A stretch of 64,000 nucleotides of DNA from Cognatitamlana sp035818475 (GCF_035818475.1 NZ_JAYMGV010000002.1:355957-419956); one strand, 5' to 3'. Shown: positions 34,001 to 43,383, numbered from the stretch's first letter. The notes: generated by a model from the letters alone, not told the origin. Translations and numbers: made by a program.

Positions 34001-35146
34001 ATGAATTTTAAGAAAAGTGTACACTATTTCTTAATTAGTACCTTACTCATTCCATCCCTATCAATTAGTCAAGAAAACCCTGAAAAAAAACTCTCTTTTA
34101 ATGCCGATTTTAGATTTAGAATAGAAGAAGATTGGAATTCAAAGAAACCGGATGGATCGCTTCGGGACAATAGAACACGCTTACGTTACAGGTTAAGAGC
34201 AGGCTTTGATTATCAATTAAATGATTGGTCATCATTTGGTGCTAGGCTCAGAACAGGATTTCCCAATAAGCAACAAGACCCACAATTAACCTTAGGTGAT
34301 GGGTTTGGAGAGTTCAACACCTTGCCCATTGGGTTTGAAAAAGTGTATTTTGAAGCAGAACAAAAAGGCTATGTCTTTTGGTTGGGTAAAAACACATTTC
34401 CTTTTTTTAAGCAGCATGAATTGTTTTGGAGTGATAATGTGTACCCCGAGGGTATCTTCTTCAGAAAAAAGTTTGCGTTTAACTCAAATACTGTAGATAA
34501 ACTTGATTTAAATGGTGGACATTTTATAGTAAGAGCTTCAGGAACTTCATTAGATAAAGACAGTTATTTTCAAGGGTTACAGGCATCAGCATCTCTAATG
34601 GATGGTATAATAAAATGTTTTTCTTCGCTTTATCTATTCAGAAATATGCCTGATATACCGGATGGTGCAGAAACTTTTGTCTTTGATTATTCAATTTTTA
34701 ACGTTGGTACTACCCTCCTGCTTTCAAAGAAGCAAAACATAAATTTTGAAATTGACTATTATAACAACTTGGAGGATTATAGTAACAACAACAATATTGA
34801 AGCTCCTTTTAAAGATCAAAAGAGTGGGTTTGTAACAGCCATTGGATTTGGTAAATTCAAAGAAAAGTCAGATTGGAAATTCAAGGCTACATACACTTAT
34901 CTGGAGCGTTATGCCGCCGTAGATTTTCTAGCACAAAATGATTGGGCCAGATGGGATTATTCGTCCTTTGAATCCCCGGACGGGCGATTAACAAATTTAA
35001 GAGGTATAGAACTAGTGGCTAGCTATTTACTTCAAAAAAACATGAAGCTCACCCTAAAGTATTACAAAGTAAAACAACTCATCCCCTTTGGAGTAGTTAA
35101 GGAAACCGGAGATAGGGTTCGGCTAGATTTGGATGTTAGTTTTTAA
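34001..35146 (+). CDS. putative outer membrane porin
   Basis: 381 residues with a signal peptide (HYFLISTLLIPSLSIS, cleavage near SQE). The mature protein is made of alternating strands with long acidic and aromatic stretches: FNADFRFRIEEDW, RTRLRYRLRAGFDYQL, then FYFEAEQ-type strands, and a closing strand RVRLDLDVSF that ends in Phe, as required for outer membrane insertion. The pattern matches the putative-porin families of Bacteroidota. The solute is unknown. It is flanked by decayed sequence on both sides and has no operon partner. Confidence 0.8.
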   Translation: MNFKKSVHYFLISTLLIPSLSISQENPEKKLSFNADFRFRIEEDWNSKKPDGSLRDNRTRLRYRLRAGFDYQLNDWSSFGARLRTGFPNKQQDPQLTLGDGFGEFNTLPIGFEKVYFEAEQKGYVFWLGKNTFPFFKQHELFWSDNVYPEGIFFRKKFAFNSNTVDKLDLNGGHFIVRASGTSLDKDSYFQGLQASASLMDGIIKCFSSLYLFRNMPDIPDGAETFVFDYSIFNVGTTLLLSKKQNINFEIDYYNNLEDYSNNNNIEAPFKDQKSGFVTAIGFGKFKEKSDWKFKATYTYLERYAAVDFLAQNDWARWDYSSFESPDGRLTNLRGIELVASYLLQKNMKLTLKYYKVKQLIPFGVVKETGDRVRLDLDVSF

Positions 35147-35302
35147 TTTATTAGTGGCACACATACTATTCATATCAAAGAAACAGAAATCATAAAAGAA
35201 GGGTTTTCTTTTGAGTTTGATAAAAAGGCTATTTTAAAGATTAAAGGTCCAACTCCCGGCCTAACATATGCCATAAGTTGGATGCCTCCAGACATAGGCT
35301 GA
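35147..35302 (+). pseudogene. coding-like fragment following the porin stop
   Basis: The porin frame continues open for 51 codons after its TAA stop. The sequence reads like protein (TIHIKETEIIKEGFSFEFD, then LKIKGPTPGLTYAISWMPPD) before a TGA at 35300-35302. The porin itself ends properly in Phe, so this is unlikely to be lost porin sequence. It is more likely the C-terminal remnant of another gene joined here by deletion. It has no usable start. Family not recognised. Confidence 0.4.
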
Positions 35303-35501
35303 ACAATGTAAAATCATTAATCAATCTAAATGTTTTTTAATCTTATATTACCAGCCCTGTCTTATCCGTTAATTTTTGTTAAGCTTTTCTCCAGTGAAAG
35401 TGATATCTATATTTTTTCAATACATTTGTTTTCATTTAAAATTTAAGAAATATACTAAATAAGAATTGCTCCTTTAGGAGAGAAAACAAAATATATTTTC
35501 A
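35303..35501 (+). other. upstream region of gcvT
   Basis: AT-rich with no open frame. It contains a TACATTTG box (35421-35428) about 74 bases before gcvT, and a small hairpin CTCC-TTTA-GGAG at 35469-35480. No glycine riboswitch is recognisable. Confidence 0.4.
35421..35428 (+). promoter_or_regulatory. -7 promoter box for gcvT
   Basis: TACATTTG matches TAnnTTTG. A transcript from it would have a leader of about 70 bases. The -33 element is not clear. Confidence 0.4.
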
Positions 35502-36584
35502 ATGAAAAACACAGCCTTAACATCAACTCACGAAGCTCTTGGAGCTAAAATAGTGCCTTTTGCAGGCTATAATATGCCTGTACAGTATGAAGGTGTTAAT
35601 ATTGAACATGAAACTGTTAGGAACGCAGTAGGCGTTTTTGATGTCTCTCATATGGGTGAGTTCTTAATTGAAGGGGAACAGGCTTTAGAATTAATTCAAA
35701 AAGTTTCCAGTAATGACGCTTCTAAATTAACCATAGGCAAAGCCCAATACAGTTGTTTACCTAATGACCATGGAGGCATTGTTGATGATTTAATTATTTA
35801 CAAGGTAAAAGAAAACACCTATTTGCTAGTGGTTAATGCCAGTAATATTGAAAAAGATTGGAATTGGATTCAATCCAAGAATGATATGGGTGCTGAAATG
35901 CGAGACTTAAGTGAGGATTACTCGCTTTTGGCTATTCAGGGGCCTAAGGCTATTGAAGCCATGCAAAGCATTACAAGTCAGGATCTATCAGCTATTAAGT
36001 TCTATAATTTTGTAGTTGGTGATTTTGCTGGTATTGAACATGTTATTATATCTGCAACCGGATATACCGGAAGTGGTGGATTTGAAATTTATTGTAAAAA
36101 CAGTGAAGTGAAGCAAATCTGGGATAAGGTTCTTGAAGCTGGGGTTGATTTTGGTATTAAGCCTATTGGCCTTGCTGCTCGTGATACCCTTCGATTAGAA
36201 ATGGGCTATTGTTTATATGGAAATGACATTAGCGACACAACCTCCCCTATTGAAGCCGGCTTAGGGTGGATAACTAAATTTACCAAAGAATTCACTAACG
36301 CTGCGGCATTAAAGGCTGAAAAAGAACGTGGCCCAGAACGTAAACTCATTGCTTTTGAGTTAGAAGAACGCGGAATACCACGTCAAGGCTATGATATTGT
36401 TGATGGTAATGGCAATAAAATTGGTGAAGTGACCTCTGGAACTATGTCTCCATCCTTGGGCAAAGGTATAGGTTTAGGATATGTGCCTACTATTTTTGCA
36501 GAGATCAATAGTAAAATCAATATTCAAATTAGAAAAAAAGCAATTCCTGCAACAATAGTTAAATTACCATTTTATAAAGGGTAA
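35502..36584 (+). CDS. gcvT: aminomethyltransferase (glycine cleavage T protein)
   Basis: 360 residues, normal for GcvT. Key segments are VPFAGYNMPVQYEGVNIEHE, VGVFDVSHMGEFLIEG (folate-pocket Asp), YTGSGGFEIYC and GLAARDTLRLEMGYCLYGND. The C-terminal barrel has GIPRQGYDIVDGNG and VTSGTMSPSLGKGIGLGYV. It transfers the methylene group from aminomethyl-lipoyl H protein to tetrahydrofolate. No other gcv gene is adjacent. It precedes the RmlD-like gene by 22 bases, so the two are probably co-transcribed. Confidence 0.96.
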   Translation: MKNTALTSTHEALGAKIVPFAGYNMPVQYEGVNIEHETVRNAVGVFDVSHMGEFLIEGEQALELIQKVSSNDASKLTIGKAQYSCLPNDHGGIVDDLIIYKVKENTYLLVVNASNIEKDWNWIQSKNDMGAEMRDLSEDYSLLAIQGPKAIEAMQSITSQDLSAIKFYNFVVGDFAGIEHVIISATGYTGSGGFEIYCKNSEVKQIWDKVLEAGVDFGIKPIGLAARDTLRLEMGYCLYGNDISDTTSPIEAGLGWITKFTKEFTNAAALKAEKERGPERKLIAFELEERGIPRQGYDIVDGNGNKIGEVTSGTMSPSLGKGIGLGYVPTIFAEINSKINIQIRKKAIPATIVKLPFYKG

Positions 36585-36606
36585 ATAATAGGGATTAATT
36601 CATTTA

Positions 36607-37446
36607 ATGAAAGAGAAGGCGAAAGAAAGTAAACATAAAATATTAATATTAGGAGCCAGTGGCTTTTTAGGAAGTGCTATTTACAAAGAACTATGCCCCT
36701 ATTTTAAAACTTTTGGAACTTATAATATAAGTAACAAAGCCCTTGAAAAGAATAAGCATTTTTTTCAATATAATATTGAAGAGGATGATGTTTATGAAAT
36801 TCTGGACATAGTAAGGCCTAGCATTATTATTTCTGCTCTACGCGGAAATTTTTCTAAACAAGTTTTGGTACATCAACATTTGGCAGAATATGTTTTTTAT
36901 CACAAAGTAAAAATCATATTTCTATCTTCAGCTAATGTTTTTGATGCCTATAGTAAATATCCAAGTTATGAAATGGATAAAACCTATAGCAATAGTGTTT
37001 ACGGACATTTCAAAATTAAAATAGAGAACATGCTATTAAGATTACCTAAAAAGCAAGTGGCTATTTTAAGGTTACCTATGGTTTTTGGTTCACAATCTCC
37101 AAGAACCCTTGAAATTCTTGAGGCTTCTAAAGATAAAGAACCTATTGAAGTGTTTCCTAATTTAATTATGAATGTCACTAATGATACTAAGCTAACTCAA
37201 CAGATACACTATATTATAAATAGAAATAAATTTGGAGTCTTTCATTTGGGAAGCCAGGATTTAGTTCACCATAATGACTTTATAAAAGAGATAGTAAGAT
37301 CCTATGAATTGGAACATAAAATAGTCTATAAGCAGGTTTACACAACTAATGATGATAGGTACCTGGCTGTGTTACCTAAATATAACTTACTTCCAAAACA
37401 TCTTCAGCTAATAAGTCAGGATATTATTTCTGAAATTAAAATATAG
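36607..37446 (+). CDS. RmlD-like NAD(P)-dependent sugar reductase/epimerase
   Basis: 279 residues of the extended SDR fold. The cofactor motif is in ILILGASGFLGSAIYKEL (GxxGxxG). The catalytic Y-x-x-x-K is in NSVYGHFKIKIEN, and the Ser is in IFLSSANVFDAYS. The overall layout matches RmlD-type dTDP-4-dehydrorhamnose reductases, but the substrate is uncertain because no rhamnose or other sugar genes are near. Cytosolic. Confidence 0.8.
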   Translation: MKEKAKESKHKILILGASGFLGSAIYKELCPYFKTFGTYNISNKALEKNKHFFQYNIEEDDVYEILDIVRPSIIISALRGNFSKQVLVHQHLAEYVFYHKVKIIFLSSANVFDAYSKYPSYEMDKTYSNSVYGHFKIKIENMLLRLPKKQVAILRLPMVFGSQSPRTLEILEASKDKEPIEVFPNLIMNVTNDTKLTQQIHYIINRNKFGVFHLGSQDLVHHNDFIKEIVRSYELEHKIVYKQVYTTNDDRYLAVLPKYNLLPKHLQLISQDIISEIKI

Positions 37447-37501
37447 TTGATTTTAAAACCACAAATTGTTACATTGTAGAACAATTTTTTTATCAAATAA
37501 T

Positions 37502-37792
37502 ATGAGTAAACTTTCAGAACAAGACATTGAAAAAAAACTGCTCCGTTTTCCCGATTGGGAGTATTTTGACAACGCACTACATGCCGAGTTTGAGTTTGAG
37601 AATTTTAAAGATTGTTTTAGTGCTATGAGTCGCATTGCATTTGAATGTGAAGCATTAAACCATCATCCAAACTGGACCAATGTATATAACGTATTGACCA
37701 TTTCATTATCTACACATGATGCTAATGGTGTAACAGAAAAAGATTTCAAATTGGCCAAAGCCATTGAATATATTGTAGAGCCGGAGGAATAG
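37502..37792 (+). CDS. phhB: 4a-hydroxytetrahydrobiopterin dehydratase
   Basis: 96 residues from the ATG at 37502, the usual family start (MSKLSEQDIEKKLLRFPDWE); a longer frame adds 12 codons. The active-site pair His-His-Pro with following Trp is seen in EALNHHPNWTNVYNVL. The closing segment GVTEKDFKLAKAIEYI is also typical. It recycles oxidised pterin cofactor. Cytosolic. Confidence 0.95.
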   Translation: MSKLSEQDIEKKLLRFPDWEYFDNALHAEFEFENFKDCFSAMSRIAFECEALNHHPNWTNVYNVLTISLSTHDANGVTEKDFKLAKAIEYIVEPEE

Positions 37793-37823
37793 TTTGTAAA
37801 TAACTCTTAGGTTTTTAACTTTG
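37793..37823 (+). promoter_or_regulatory. complete Bacteroidota promoter for yebC
   Basis: TTTG (37793-37796), a 19-base spacer and TAACTTTG (37816-37823) match the group consensus TTTG-N19-TAnnTTTG. The start site should be near 37829, about 80 bases before the yebC ATG. Confidence 0.7.
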
Positions 37824-37910
37824 TGTGATAAAAATTCCTTTCACTTTTATAAAAATTAATGAATAAAAAACACCTGTATTCACAGGAACAATAAACAAAA
37901 AATAATAATT

Positions 37911-38630
37911 ATGGGAAGAGCTTTTGAATTTAGGAAAGCAAGAAAAATGAAACGTTGGTCAGCTATGAGTAAAGCCTTTACACGTATTGGAAAAGATATT
38001 GTAATGGCAGTAAAAGAAGGTGGCCCGGACCCAGATAGTAATTCCCGATTAAGAGCAGTGATACAGAATGCGAAATCTGTAAACATGCCTAAGGACAATA
38101 TAGAAAGGGCCATTAAACGTGCTAGTGATAAAAATCAAGGCAATTATAAAGAAGTAATTTTTGAAGGTTATGCGCCTCACGGTATTGCTGTTTTGGTAGA
38201 AACAGCTACAGATAATAACACCCGAACAGTAGCTAATGTAAGAAGCTATTTTAACAAATGTGACGGTAGTTTAGGAACGTCAGGATCTGTAGTTTTTATG
38301 TTTGATCATACCTGTAATTTTAGAATTAATAGTGAGGGCTTAGACCCTGAAGAATTGGAGTTAGAGTTTATTGACTTTGGTGCAGAAGAAGTATTTGTTG
38401 ATGATGATGGCATTTTAATCTATGCGCCTTTTGAAAACTTTGGAGCCATACAATCCGAATTAGAATCCAGAGATATTGAAATTTTATCATCTGGTTTTGA
38501 ACGTATTCCCCAAGTTACCAAACAACTCTCCCCTGAACAAGTTGAAGACGTTGAGAAGCTCTTGGAAAAACTTGAAGAAGATGACGACGTACAGAATGTG
38601 TATCATACTATGGAAGAGAGTGCAGAATAA
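37911..38630 (+). CDS. YebC/PmpR family DNA-binding protein
   Basis: 239 residues. The N-terminal MGRAFEFRKARKMKRWSAMS and the three-domain layout (GGPDPDSNSRLRAVIQNAKS, then FEGYAPHGIAVLVETATDNN) are those of the YebC/TACO1 family. The C-terminus is acidic. YebC proteins act as transcriptional regulators, and some assist ribosomes at proline-rich stretches; which applies here cannot be told. Transcribed alone from the promoter at 37793, ending at the terminator at 38642. Confidence 0.93.
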   Translation: MGRAFEFRKARKMKRWSAMSKAFTRIGKDIVMAVKEGGPDPDSNSRLRAVIQNAKSVNMPKDNIERAIKRASDKNQGNYKEVIFEGYAPHGIAVLVETATDNNTRTVANVRSYFNKCDGSLGTSGSVVFMFDHTCNFRINSEGLDPEELELEFIDFGAEEVFVDDDGILIYAPFENFGAIQSELESRDIEILSSGFERIPQVTKQLSPEQVEDVEKLLEKLEEDDDVQNVYHTMEESAE

Positions 38631-38641
38631 AAGGACACTAA

Positions 38642-38671
38642 AGAGAGCTTAATAAGCTCTCTTTTTATTTT
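38642..38671 (+). terminator. intrinsic terminator after yebC
   Basis: AGAGAGCTT (38642-38650) pairs with AAGCTCTCT (38654-38662) across a 3-base loop and is followed by a T-rich run. Confidence 0.85.
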
Positions 38672-38677
38672 AATAAA

Positions 38678-39451
38678 ATGGGAAGAATACACTTTTTTGA
38701 ATTTGAAGACCAGCAGTGGTTTCCAAGTGCTATAAGAAATTATGGAACCGATTTTTTGCAATATTTATCCAATAAAACCAAACTATACAAGCCTGCTGTT
38801 CCCATAATTGAAAAGGCATTAGAAGAAGCTAAAACACACACTATTATAGATTTAGCCTCCGGTGGCGGTGGCGGTTTGCTATGGTTGAATTCAGAATTAA
38901 AGAAAACTATTCCGGAATTAAAAATTGTATTGACTGATTATTTTCCAAATATACCAGCCTTTAAACACATCTCTAAAAAATCTGATAATTTCACTTTTGT
39001 TAGTGAGTCTGTTGATGCGAGAAATGTACCAAAGGAATTAGAAGGATTAAGAACCCAGTTTTTATCGCTTCATCATTTTAACCCTAAAGATGCCAAAGCT
39101 ATATTGCAAAATGCAATAAATTCAAGATCAGCTATTGCTGTTTTTGAAGCTCAGGAGCGAAGTTTTAAAAGTATTTTGGCTATGATATTTTCTCCACTAA
39201 GTGTTCTTTTAACCACGCCTTTTATCCGACCATTTAAATTGGGAAGAATTATATTCACTTATTTAATCCCTATTGTGCCTTTGTTTGTTCTTTGGGATGG
39301 TATAGTGTCGTGCCTTAGAACATATTCGGTAGATGAAATGAATGGCTTAATTGAAAGTTTAGAAAATAAAAATAATTTTAACTGGGAGGTCAGCAAGCTT
39401 AAATCTGGCCCGGGAGTTATTCTATATCTAGTAGGAATTCCTAAACCATAA
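38678..39451 (+). CDS. class I SAM-dependent methyltransferase-like protein
   Basis: 257 residues. The SAM motif I region is IIDLASGGGGGLLWLNSEL, followed by IVLTDYFPN (motif II acidic residue). The rest has a long hydrophobic segment (about 165-210: SILAMIFSPLSVLLTTPF, then IFTYLIPIVPLFVLW), unusual for soluble methyltransferases and suggestive of membrane association or a lipid-like substrate. The start ATG lies seven bases after the yebC terminator, so a start site within the terminator region or read-through is needed. The substrate is unknown. Confidence 0.7.
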   Translation: MGRIHFFEFEDQQWFPSAIRNYGTDFLQYLSNKTKLYKPAVPIIEKALEEAKTHTIIDLASGGGGGLLWLNSELKKTIPELKIVLTDYFPNIPAFKHISKKSDNFTFVSESVDARNVPKELEGLRTQFLSLHHFNPKDAKAILQNAINSRSAIAVFEAQERSFKSILAMIFSPLSVLLTTPFIRPFKLGRIIFTYLIPIVPLFVLWDGIVSCLRTYSVDEMNGLIESLENKNNFNWEVSKLKSGPGVILYLVGIPKP

Positions 39452-39519
39452 TAAGAATAGAAAAATTATGGTTGCTTTTTTGTATTTTCAAGCCTAAATC
39501 TTTTTAAACCACATTGACT

Positions 39520-40524
39520 ATGAATAAGTTTTCTTTGCTAGCAATATGTTTTTTGTTTTTTCAGGTTTTCACCTCTGCTCAAACTCCGGTATTGGAATTT
39601 ATAAATTCATTAAATAAAATTCAACAAGAAAAGACCCTATTGCCATTAAAAGATTCCAGTAGAGAAACCTGGCACTTTTTACCCGCAACAATGTATCAAA
39701 GACCAGGAATAGCTTTATTTGAATTAAATAAGACACAAAAGGAACTGGCCTTTAAGTTTCTAAAAAATCAATTGAGTGAGAGTGGCTATCTCAAAGCAAA
39801 AAAAATAATTGGTTTAGAACGTGTATTAGCAGAGATTAGCGGAGATACTATTTTTAGAGACCCTGAAAAATATTATATAGCCATCTATGGTAACCCAAAA
39901 AAAGATAAGCTATGGACTTGGTCTTTTGAAGGGCATCATATGTCTTTAAATTTTACTGTTCTTAATGGAAAAGCCTCAATTGCCCCAAGATTTTTGGGAA
40001 CTAACCCTGCAAGAATTGAACACGGAGACCGAAAAGGTGAGCGTGTACTGGCCAATGAAGAAGATTTGGCTTTTGAGTTAATACACTCCATGAATACAAA
40101 ACAAAGAAAACAAGCTATATTTCAAGAAGATGCTTTTAAAGAAATTGTTACAAAAAACGACTCTAAAGTCAGTCCGTTAAAGGCTACAGGCATTAAAGCT
40201 GAATTGTTGAATAAAAAGCAACAAGAGCTTTTATCTGCAATAATAAAAGAATATTTATCCACAATCCCAGAGCATTTAGCAAAAGAAAGATTTGAAATAA
40301 TAAAGGATTCTGAATTTAATGAAATTTATTTTGGTTGGGCAGGATCTACAACCTTAACAAAACCACACTATTACAGAATTCAGGGCAGTTCTTTCTTAAT
40401 AGAATTTGATAATACTCAAAATGAAGCCAATCACATACATACCGTTTGGCGTGATTTTGATGGTGATTTTGGAAGAGATTTGATAAAAGAACATTATAAA
40501 CATAGTCATCACCATAATAATTAG
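39520..40524 (+). CDS. DUF3500 domain-containing exported protein
   Basis: 334 residues from the ATG at 39520; the longer frame begins with TTG. Signal peptide MNKFSLLAICFLFFQVFTSA. The mature part matches DUF3500: WHFLPATMYQRPGIALFELN, WTWSFEGHHMSLNFTVLNG, then IHTVWRDFDGDFGRDLIKEH. The C-terminus is rich in His (HSHHHNN). Conserved His and Asp residues suggest metal binding, but no reaction is known. It precedes the Gfo/Idh/MocA gene by eight bases. Confidence 0.88.
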   Translation: MNKFSLLAICFLFFQVFTSAQTPVLEFINSLNKIQQEKTLLPLKDSSRETWHFLPATMYQRPGIALFELNKTQKELAFKFLKNQLSESGYLKAKKIIGLERVLAEISGDTIFRDPEKYYIAIYGNPKKDKLWTWSFEGHHMSLNFTVLNGKASIAPRFLGTNPARIEHGDRKGERVLANEEDLAFELIHSMNTKQRKQAIFQEDAFKEIVTKNDSKVSPLKATGIKAELLNKKQQELLSAIIKEYLSTIPEHLAKERFEIIKDSEFNEIYFGWAGSTTLTKPHYYRIQGSSFLIEFDNTQNEANHIHTVWRDFDGDFGRDLIKEHYKHSHHHNN

Positions 40525-40532
40525 CTTATAAC

Positions 40533-41519
40533 ATGATAAAAAAAGAAGTTATCCGTTGGGGATTTATTGGATGTGGCAGTGTAACTGAAATAAAAAGTGG
40601 CCCTGCTTATAAATTAACTAAAGGTTTTGAAATACATGCTGTTATGCGACGTGATTTTGAAAAACTCAAAGATTATGCAGTGCGACATCAAATTTCTAAG
40701 TACTCTACTGATGCGAATGCATTAATCCAGGACCCCGATATTGATGCCATATACATAGCTACACCTCCCGATAGTCATAAATATTACGCTTTGAAAGTTG
40801 CTACAGCCGGAAAACCATGTTGTATTGAAAAACCTTTATCTCCTAGTTATAGTGAGAGCTTGGAGATATGTAACGCTTTTCAGAAAAATAACACCCCTTT
40901 GTTTGTGGCCTATTATAGGCGGTCATTGCCTCGATTTTTAAAAGTTAAAGAGTGGCTAGATGCTAATTATATTGGTGAAATCAGACATATTAGTGCACAT
41001 TTGAGTAAACCGGCAAATGAAAAGGATTTATCTAAAACATACAATTGGAGAACGGATTCTAAAATTGCACCAGCAGGGTATTTTGATGATTTAGCTAGCC
41101 ATGGCTTAGACTTATTTACTTTTCTATTAGGTGATATTACAGAAGCTCATGGTATAAGTTTAAATCAACAAAACCTGTATTCAGCAAAAGATGCTGTTTC
41201 TGCTGTTTGGAAACATGATTCAGGCATAACCGGGTCTGGGGTTTGGAACTTTGGCTGTAATGAACACTTAGATCATGTAACTATTTACGGGAATAAAGGT
41301 CATATTGAGTTTTCTGTATTCCATGAAAAACCGATCCTATTGAAAAGTGAATCAAAAAATGAAACATTATTCATAGAAAACCCGAAGCATATACAAACAT
41401 ACCATGTAGAGAATATGCGTGATGTTTTACTAAAAAATAAAACAGCGCATCCCTCAACAGGATCAACAGCATTACACACAAGTTGGGTAATGGATAAAAT
41501 TCTTAAAACTATTACTTAA
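40533..41519 (+). CDS. Gfo/Idh/MocA family oxidoreductase
   Basis: 328 residues. The N-terminal Rossmann domain (1-125) has GFIGCGSVTEIKSGPA and the family motif CIEKPLSPSYSE (E-K-P). The C-terminal alpha/beta domain follows, with PAGYFDDLASHGLDLFTFLL carrying the acidic and His catalytic residues. It probably oxidises or reduces a sugar or inositol derivative with NAD(P). There is no signal peptide, so it is cytosolic. It follows the DUF3500 gene closely. Confidence 0.92.
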   Translation: MIKKEVIRWGFIGCGSVTEIKSGPAYKLTKGFEIHAVMRRDFEKLKDYAVRHQISKYSTDANALIQDPDIDAIYIATPPDSHKYYALKVATAGKPCCIEKPLSPSYSESLEICNAFQKNNTPLFVAYYRRSLPRFLKVKEWLDANYIGEIRHISAHLSKPANEKDLSKTYNWRTDSKIAPAGYFDDLASHGLDLFTFLLGDITEAHGISLNQQNLYSAKDAVSAVWKHDSGITGSGVWNFGCNEHLDHVTIYGNKGHIEFSVFHEKPILLKSESKNETLFIENPKHIQTYHVENMRDVLLKNKTAHPSTGSTALHTSWVMDKILKTIT

Positions 41520-41611
41520 ACTTTAAGTAAAAAGAATTAAAAAAAGGTTTTCCTCTAATAGCATTCTTATACATTTTTATATCTTTCATACTTTAATAAA
41601 TATATCACAAT

Positions 41612-42649
41612 ATGAGATTGGCTTTTATTCCCGGTTACATTTTTATTTTTACTTTATTTTTTGGATGCAAGAACAAAATGGACACAATAGCAATAGCTAC
41701 AGACGTTATAAAAACTGAAAAATTAAAAGTTTTAATTATTGATGGAGAAAATAATCATGGTATTTGGCCAAAAACCACTTTTATGATGAAGGATTATCTG
41801 GAACAGACCGGATTATTTGAAGTGGATATAAACCGGAAAGCTTATACCTGGATAGGACCGCACTATAACAAGGTGGAAGGAGTTTCCGATATAAATGAGT
41901 TACTCAATTTGTATCCCTTAAAAGATAAGGTAACCAGAACCGCGGTAGATTCTACCAAATACGATCCTGATTTCAGCCCAGATTTTAAAGCCTATGATGT
42001 AGTGGTTTCCAATTTAGGTTGGAAATCATCAGAGTGGCCTGAAAAGACTAAGGTAAATTTTGAAAAGTATATTAAAGAAGGAGGCGGTTTTGTACTTGTT
42101 CACGCTGCTAATAATGCTTGGGGAGACTGGGATGAATACAATAAGATAATTGGCCTTGGGGGCTGGGGAGGCCGTGATATCAATACCGGGCCTTATATAT
42201 ATTATAATGATGATGATGAACTGGTCAGGGACTCCTCGGATGGCAAATGTGCTTCACATGGGCCACAGCACAATTATGTTTTAAAAACCCGTGCTTCAAA
42301 CCATCCGATTATGAAAGGTTTGCCTGATTCTTGGTTACATGCTAAAGATGAGTTATATGCTGAGATGCGTGGCCAGGGAGAGAATATGACCATTCTGGCT
42401 ACGGCATATTCTGCAAAGGATAAAAAAGGAACAGAAAGACATGAGCCTTTACTCATGGCCATCAATTATGGGAATGGAAGAATATTTCATTCTGCCATGG
42501 GACATATGGATTATTCCTTTGAATGTGTGGGCTTTATAACAACTTTTCAACGAGGTGTTGAATGGGCTGCATCAAATAAAGTTACTCAAAAGGTTCCTAA
42601 AGACTTTCCTTCGGCAGATCAGGTAAGTATACGCAAGTGGAACAAATAA
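41612..42649 (+). CDS. ThuA-domain lipoprotein
   Basis: 345 residues. The lipoprotein signal ends at a Cys (FIFTLFFGC). The ThuA domain of class I glutamine-amidotransferase fold covers most of the protein: KVLIIDGENNHGIWPKTTFM, VNFEKYIKEGGGFVLVHAA, then PLLMAINYGNGRIFHSAMGH and GVEWAAS. ThuA proteins are linked to trehalose and other sugar use. It follows the sugar-type oxidoreductase, which supports a carbohydrate role. Its stop is close to the convergent NYN gene stop. Confidence 0.9.
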   Translation: MRLAFIPGYIFIFTLFFGCKNKMDTIAIATDVIKTEKLKVLIIDGENNHGIWPKTTFMMKDYLEQTGLFEVDINRKAYTWIGPHYNKVEGVSDINELLNLYPLKDKVTRTAVDSTKYDPDFSPDFKAYDVVVSNLGWKSSEWPEKTKVNFEKYIKEGGGFVLVHAANNAWGDWDEYNKIIGLGGWGGRDINTGPYIYYNDDDELVRDSSDGKCASHGPQHNYVLKTRASNHPIMKGLPDSWLHAKDELYAEMRGQGENMTILATAYSAKDKKGTERHEPLLMAINYGNGRIFHSAMGHMDYSFECVGFITTFQRGVEWAASNKVTQKVPKDFPSADQVSIRKWNK

Positions 42650-42654
42650 GAATT

Positions 42655-43383
42655 CTATTTGTTCCTTACATAGATTAATTTGAATCTGGTATTATTCTGA
42701 TCTCTTTGCTCTACTTCAAACTGATCTAAAGATTTAAACAGAGGCATTAGCTTTTCGTACCCAAAATTTCTGGAGTCAAAATTAGGTTGTTTTTTTAGTA
42801 TTAAAGACCCCACATCACCTAAAAAAGCCCATCCATCATCATCAGCGGCATCATCTACAGAATTTTGTAATAGTCTTATAATCTTTGGAGTAATATTATA
42901 CAGGTTTTTCTTCTTAGGCTTAGTACCGTTGAGCTGTTTTATAGTGTCTTTCTTTAAAATCTCTAAATAAATAAACTTGTCACAAGCTACAATAAAGGGG
43001 TCTGGCGTTTTTTTCTCTCCCATTCCATAAACCAACATCCCAGCTTCTCGCAAACGTGTTGCCAGTTTAGTAAAATCACTATCAGAAGATATCAAGCAAA
43101 ATCCGTTAACTTTTTCAGAATATAAAATATCCATAGCATCAATAATCATAGCTGAATCCGTGGCATTTTTGCCAGTAGTGTAACTATATTGCTGTATAGG
43201 TGTTATAGCGTTTTCAAGTAAAACACTTTTCCATTTTGACAGATGAGGTTTGGTCCAATCACCATAAATTCTTTTTAGTGTCGGTGTGCCATATTTGGCA
43301 ATCTCTTCCATCATTTCTGAAATGTATTTGGACGGAATATTATCTCCATCAATTAAAACGGCTATTTTTGTATCTTTCATCAT
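42655..43383 (-). CDS. NYN-domain protein (LabA/PIN-like) with C-terminal OST-HTH-like region
   Basis: 242 residues from the ATG at 43381-43383 (a second ATG directly follows); nine upstream codons have no support. The NYN nuclease-like domain spans about 1-140: IAVLIDGDNIPSKYISEMME, ATDSAMIIDAMDILYSEKVN, then ISSDSDFTKLATRLREAGM. The conserved acidic residues (DGDN, D-S-D) are intact. The last 80 residues resemble an OST-HTH/LOTUS RNA-binding domain (IIRLLQNSVDDAADDDGWAF). It may process or bind RNA. Confidence 0.9.
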   Translation of the reverse strand: MMKDTKIAVLIDGDNIPSKYISEMMEEIAKYGTPTLKRIYGDWTKPHLSKWKSVLLENAITPIQQYSYTTGKNATDSAMIIDAMDILYSEKVNGFCLISSDSDFTKLATRLREAGMLVYGMGEKKTPDPFIVACDKFIYLEILKKDTIKQLNGTKPKKKNLYNITPKIIRLLQNSVDDAADDDGWAFLGDVGSLILKKQPNFDSRNFGYEKLMPLFKSLDQFEVEQRDQNNTRFKLIYVRNK

